A stretch of 26,292 nucleotides of DNA, taken from the NCBI GenBank assembly GCA_045546695.1, contig JAZQDE010000010.1, positions 1-26,292 on the forward strand, given 5' to 3'. Source of the stretch: SIG424 sp045546695 (GTDB taxonomy: Bacteria > Bacillota > Clostridia > UBA1212 > UBA1255). Below are positions 23,141 to 26,292 of this stretch, in pieces (positions within the stretch are counted from its first letter, which is position 1; every line of letters begins with the position of its first letter). The notes under the pieces were generated by a model. The model was not told the DNA's origin. It did no database searches and was given only the letters and a program-made list of their open reading frames with translations. The position numbers and the translations under genes were made by a program.

Positions 23141-24570
23141 TCGTTACCACCTTCGTTGCCACCTTCGTTACCTGCATTAAGATCAGGTAATTCAACAGTA
23201 GTGATGTCGTTAACCTGGAAGTTATCAAAGCTCAAAGAGGAAGTACGTGTACCCATAGCAAACGCACACTGTGTAGAGATCAAAGCGTTCTTAACTTCAT
23301 TCTGCAGTTTGCCCTCTGCATCATATACTTTAGCGTTCTTATAGTAAGCTTCGCTGTACTGAAGTGCAACATTACCATATTCTTCTACTGACGGCATCTC
23401 AGCATCTGTAGCTATTACGTAAGCAAAGAGCTTATCGTTAGCATAGAAAGCAATCAAACCTTCGCCGTTATCAGCAATTTTATAATTGTTAACAGCTTTA
23501 ATGTCCTCAACAGGAGAGCATGAATATGTTGTTGCTTTTAATGCACCTGACTCATCAATATATTTTACGTGAATCTCGATTTTATTATCTTTACGGAATG
23601 ACATACCGATACCTGTTGTACCTGTTGTGTATGCACCTGTCTTATCCTCTTCATAGAAAGGATTTGATCCTTCTTTGCCGTACTTAACCCAAATACCGGT
23701 GAAGTTACCGTTGGCATCAAGACCTGCAAGATCTACGGAAATAACGTTTGCTCCTGTCCATCTGTGATCGCTGAATGCAGATACAAATCCGGTAAATTTC
23801 GCAGCACCGTCAACAAGCGTTATAGAACCTAAACCGTTAGGCCAAGGATCACCGGGTTGAGGAGTAAAATTATTTCTGAAAGGAGATCCGCTTGTGTGCA
23901 GGTTAGTGCCCTCTGCAACACCATCCAAAGTGAAAGGATTGTTGTAATAAGGATGATTTCCTATATCAATCGAATCCGGAGTTACCAGTGTTCTTTCCGG
24001 AAGCGGAATAGCCTCAAGTGTGTATTCGCTGCAGTATTCAGCATCATATGCTTCTGCATCAGCAACAGACTTGAAGAAACCGATATATGCGAACCGGATT
24101 TCTTTACCATTGTCTTTGGCTGTTATAACTCTGAATGATGTAATATTATTTGATCCAACACCAGTAAAGCTACTGGGTACAGAATATGTCTTAAGATGCC
24201 ACTGATCATCGTTTACAAAGCCCGGGTTCGTAAAGGAGCCTGTTGCACCCCAATTAAGTCCGCCATCTGTAGCAAGGTAATGGCTATTATTAGCAGGTGC
24301 AGTAGCAGAAGAAAGTGCATATTTAATAGCAATTACTTCGTACTCCGGCGGAACATTATCAACATTGATAGAAATCCACGGATCTCCGCCTGTTGTAATG
24401 CAGCTTAAATAACCGTCGTTCGGTGTAGCTTCAACTGAATTTTTTCCACCAAGTGTTGTCTCACTCATAACGTATACGTATGTATCATCGGCGGCAGCGC
24501 TTACCTGCAGGCCTGCAAACAATGAGACAAACAACATAACAGAAACAATAATAGATATTAATTTCTTCAT
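23035..24570 (-). CDS. Large secreted surface protein with GGNE repeats and TGD tail
   Basis: The 511-residue protein has a signal peptide (cut near VSA, residue 25). Two beta-rich domains follow. The first (~28-185) ends with FAYIGFFKSVADAEAYD, matching the domain end of the protein at 22247. The second (~195-455) resembles a concanavalin-like/CBM fold (GNVALQYSEAYYKNAKVY, SLSFDNFQVNDI). Then come four tandem GGNE units, NEDDN, VDTGD, the shared membrane helix and KKRKEN. No catalytic residues were identified. It probably binds glycans at the cell surface. ATG follows GGAGGAAG. It is a single-gene unit with its own consensus promoter. Confidence 0.78.
   Translation of the reverse strand: MKKLISIIVSVMLFVSLFAGLQVSAAADDTYVYVMSETTLGGKNSVEATPNDGYLSCITTGGDPWISINVDNVPPEYEVIAIKYALSSATAPANNSHYLATDGGLNWGATGSFTNPGFVNDDQWHLKTYSVPSSFTGVGSNNITSFRVITAKDNGKEIRFAYIGFFKSVADAEAYDAEYCSEYTLEAIPLPERTLVTPDSIDIGNHPYYNNPFTLDGVAEGTNLHTSGSPFRNNFTPQPGDPWPNGLGSITLVDGAAKFTGFVSAFSDHRWTGANVISVDLAGLDANGNFTGIWVKYGKEGSNPFYEEDKTGAYTTGTTGIGMSFRKDNKIEIHVKYIDESGALKATTYSCSPVEDIKAVNNYKIADNGEGLIAFYANDKLFAYVIATDAEMPSVEEYGNVALQYSEAYYKNAKVYDAEGKLQNEVKNALISTQCAFAMGTRTSSLSFDNFQVNDITTVELPDLNAGNEGGNEGGNEGGNEDDNVDTGDFGLIALAFVAISSVVIKKRKEN
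23131..23175 (-). repeat. 12-bp in-frame tandem repeat coding for GGNE
   Basis: About four units alternating CTTCGTTGCCAC and CTTCGTTACCAC (plus strand) encode a GGNE linker. Length variation by slippage would stay in frame. Confidence 0.8.
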
Positions 24571-24603
24571 ATTTTTCTTCCTCCATTTGGTAATATAGTA
24601 TAG

Positions 24604-24632
24604 ATTATACTCTTTGTGCTAATCGATGTCAA
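24604..24632 (-). promoter_or_regulatory. Promoter of the gene ending at 24570
   Basis: On the minus strand TTGACA (24632-24627) and TATAAT (24609-24604), spacer 17 bp: a perfect consensus promoter. Confidence 0.88.
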
Positions 24633-24640
24633 TTGTGGGC

Positions 24641-24669
24641 AAAAAAAAAAGAAGCCCGAAGGCTTCTTT
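24641..24669 (-). terminator. Terminator of the gene at 24696
   Basis: AAAGAAGCC (24648-24656) and GGCTTCTTT (24661-24669) with a CGAA loop and ten As on the plus strand (U10 in the transcript). The stem matches the other surface-gene terminators; only the loop differs. Confidence 0.9.
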
Positions 24670-24695
24670 GAAAAAACGTATTTTGACATAAGATC

Positions 24696-25985
24696 TTAGT
24701 TTTCTTTTCTTTTCTTAACTACTACTGAAGAGATAGCTACGAAAGCGAGAGCGATAAGACCGAAGTCGCCTGTTTCAGGATCTGCAGGAGCTGTATATGT
24801 AGCTTTTACCTGTGTATATTGGTTACCTGATGCGCTGCCAAGATCTACGTCAGCTGAGAATTCAAGCTTTGCACCTTCTGAGAGGATAAATGAATCTGCC
24901 CAGCTATTTGTATGTGTTACTGTTCTACAAATAATAGCATTCTGCTCGAAATTAACATCGCCTACTAATTTAATCTTAGCATTATTTCTAAGCTCGATAG
25001 CACATGAACGGCCATTACCTTCTGCGCCTTCGCCATATACGCTGAATTTACCGCCGATAACTGTAACGTCTGCAACGTTACTTGTATTATCAATACCTGC
25101 TTTACCTGCTGAAAGGTCACAATTGTCAACTACGATAACTGCTGTGCTTCCGCCATTTACAAAGATAGCATCTGCAGAACCAACGTTACCTTTAACTATA
25201 ACGTTAACAAGAGTTAATTTTGCATTACCGATGATATCAATTGTATCCTGAGCGCCTTCCGTACTTACTAATGTACCATTCTTAATAATAACTTCTGCAT
25301 TATCCTTTACTTGGAGAAGTATGTCAGCTGTAGCTGTCCATGTCTTACCGTTAAGGTCGATAACGTATTTACCGCCTGCTGCAGGTGTATGGAATATACC
25401 TGTGATATCGTTAATTAATTTGTATTCTCCGGGACCTTTTGCAAAATCTTCAGCAGAAGTTACGTCTCCGCCGGCAACAACATCTTCTTTAATCTCGCCT
25501 GCAACAGCAACTGTTGATTTCCAGAATACTTCTGATGTACCGTCAGTAAAGTCAACGAATACCTCAACCTCATTTGTGCCGGGCGTAACCGGTACAACAA
25601 CCTTGAAACGTGAAGCATATACGTCACCCTCATGACCTTTGTTCACAGCAATCGCCTTAGCTGCATCGATTACCCCTTGTTCCGGCTGAACAGTAAAGGA
25701 ATCTAAAGATACAGCCTCGCCGCCGTTAAGCTTATAGGAAAAACTCTTGACTTCCTTTTTTAAAGCAACCCATCCCCAGAAAGTTGCACCCTCTGTAGCA
25801 GCAGCTTCTCCAAGGCTCGGTGTATTAATGTTAGCAGAATTTCCGCCACAAACGATACCCGGTCTAATCTCATCATAGCTTACATGTATAACATTTTCAT
25901 TGGGTATAGTATAGTCTGCAAAAGAAACAACAGACATAGTTGCAACCATAGCAACAATTAAAAGAACAGAAATTAATTTCTTCAT
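24696..25985 (-). CDS. Secreted beta-helix surface protein with PETGD tail
   Basis: About 429 residues. I start at the ATG at 25985 (MKKLISVLLIVAMVATMSVV), 18 codons inside the open frame, because GGAGG lies right before it and the signal peptide (cut after SFA, residue 23) then begins correctly. An N-terminal beta domain (~24-165) and a beta-helix-like body (~185-390: PGEYKLINDITG, YVIDLNGKTWTAT, ADVTVIGGKF) are paralogous to the protein at 20389. The C-terminus ADPETGD, the shared membrane helix and KKRKEN form the most sortase-like tail in the cluster (compare NPxTG/LPxTG). No pectate-lyase active site was recognised. It has its own promoter and terminator. Probable surface adhesin or glycan-binding protein. 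Confidence 0.8.
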   Translation of the reverse strand: MKKLISVLLIVAMVATMSVVSFADYTIPNENVIHVSYDEIRPGIVCGGNSANINTPSLGEAAATEGATFWGWVALKKEVKSFSYKLNGGEAVSLDSFTVQPEQGVIDAAKAIAVNKGHEGDVYASRFKVVVPVTPGTNEVEVFVDFTDGTSEVFWKSTVAVAGEIKEDVVAGGDVTSAEDFAKGPGEYKLINDITGIFHTPAAGGKYVIDLNGKTWTATADILLQVKDNAEVIIKNGTLVSTEGAQDTIDIIGNAKLTLVNVIVKGNVGSADAIFVNGGSTAVIVVDNCDLSAGKAGIDNTSNVADVTVIGGKFSVYGEGAEGNGRSCAIELRNNAKIKLVGDVNFEQNAIICRTVTHTNSWADSFILSEGAKLEFSADVDLGSASGNQYTQVKATYTAPADPETGDFGLIALAFVAISSVVVKKRKEN

Positions 25986-26020
25986 TTTTTTATCCTCCGA
26001 ATTAAAATATTTGTTCACCA

Positions 26021-26050
26021 AGTATATACTACCCCGCACCTGCTTGTCAA
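26021..26050 (-). promoter_or_regulatory. Promoter of the gene ending at 25985
   Basis: On the minus strand TTGACA (26050-26045) and TATACT (26026-26021), spacer 18 bp, about 35 bp before the start codon. Confidence 0.78.
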
Positions 26051-26119
26051 CACAAAATTATCAACACCGCCAGCACTGTGTAAGTCATTTATGATAATGT
26101 CCCACTTGTTGTCGCGCTG

Positions 26120-26173
26120 GCGTGCTCGTGGTTGTGGGCGTGCTCGTGGTTGTGGGCGTGCTCGATTTTGTGG
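26120..26173. repeat. 18-bp tandem repeat, three copies
   Basis: Units GCGTGCTCGTGGTTGTGG at 26120-26137 and 26138-26155 are identical, and the third (26156-26173) differs at 3 positions. The tract is much richer in G than its surroundings and continues into a GC-rich stretch to about 26210. No convincing gene covers it. The rest of 26051-26292 shows no gene, only a weak TTTTCTAA/TTAGAAAA dyad near 26215-26250. Confidence 0.7.
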
Positions 26174-26292
26174 GCGCGGCGGCGGAATCGTTGACGAGCG
26201 GGATTTGCGGGCGAGATTTTCTAAAAATCACTCTGGCTATTAGAAAAAAACGGATTTTTATGTAATTATCAAGCTGAAAATGAGTTTTTTTC

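Noticed and set aside
24696..25985. Pectate lyase activity for the beta-helix proteins
   Set aside because: The repeat pattern suggests the fold only; the conserved lyase catalytic residues were not seen.

Overview
The window looks like a chromosomal segment of a low-GC, anaerobic Gram-positive bacterium of the Clostridia, probably a gut-type Oscillospiraceae/Ruminococcaceae relative. The reasons are strong AGGAGG ribosome sites, TTGACA/TATAAT promoters, an oxygen-sensitive class III ribonucleotide reductase, a CotH-type protein, a GH78 rhamnosidase, and secreted proteins ending in TGD-plus-membrane-plus-KKRK tails. No rRNA, tRNA or CRISPR array is visible. The species assignment is inference.

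Left third (1-10.9 kb) is an accessory region. It holds the start of a thioredoxin gene cut by the window edge (minus), a lone Fic protein (plus), and a two-gene minus-strand operon of a short HipA/CtkA-like kinase plus a protein whose C-terminus is the DNA-binding end of a serine resolvase. A transposase remnant is fused to a truncated group IIC intron. Next comes a minus-strand operon of GH78 alpha-L-rhamnosidase, ECF sigma factor and a membrane-anchored probable anti-sigma/sensor protein. A second group IIC intron fragment follows, then a small lipoprotein overlapping the end of a decayed RHS/YD-repeat toxin gene. Both intron fragments begin directly after a Rho-independent terminator hairpin, the known target preference of group IIC introns.

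Middle (10.9-18.4 kb, plus strand): a promoter drives a large membrane-anchored protein with three lamin-tail-like domains, a chitobiase-like domain and a CotH kinase domain, followed 15 bp later by the radical-SAM activase NrdG. A palindromic hairpin and two NrdR-box-like sites precede nrdD. This class III ribonucleotide reductase carries a fused C-terminal CPNC redoxin and is followed by thioredoxin reductase. The order suggests an NADPH > TrxB > fused redoxin > NrdD electron route, with NrdG supplying the glycyl radical.

Right third (18.4-26.3 kb, minus strand): a housekeeping operon reads smORF (46 codons, Cys-Cys-Cys near the end), rsmD, coaD, coiled-coil protein. Four separate secreted surface-protein genes follow, each with its own near-consensus promoter and its own GAAGCC/GGCTTC-type or GC-rich terminator. 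Three share an almost identical C-terminal tail. Two are paralogues with a beta-helix-like body, and two share a short 'FF..adAeAYd' motif. The last 250 bp are non-coding and contain an 18-bp tandem repeat.
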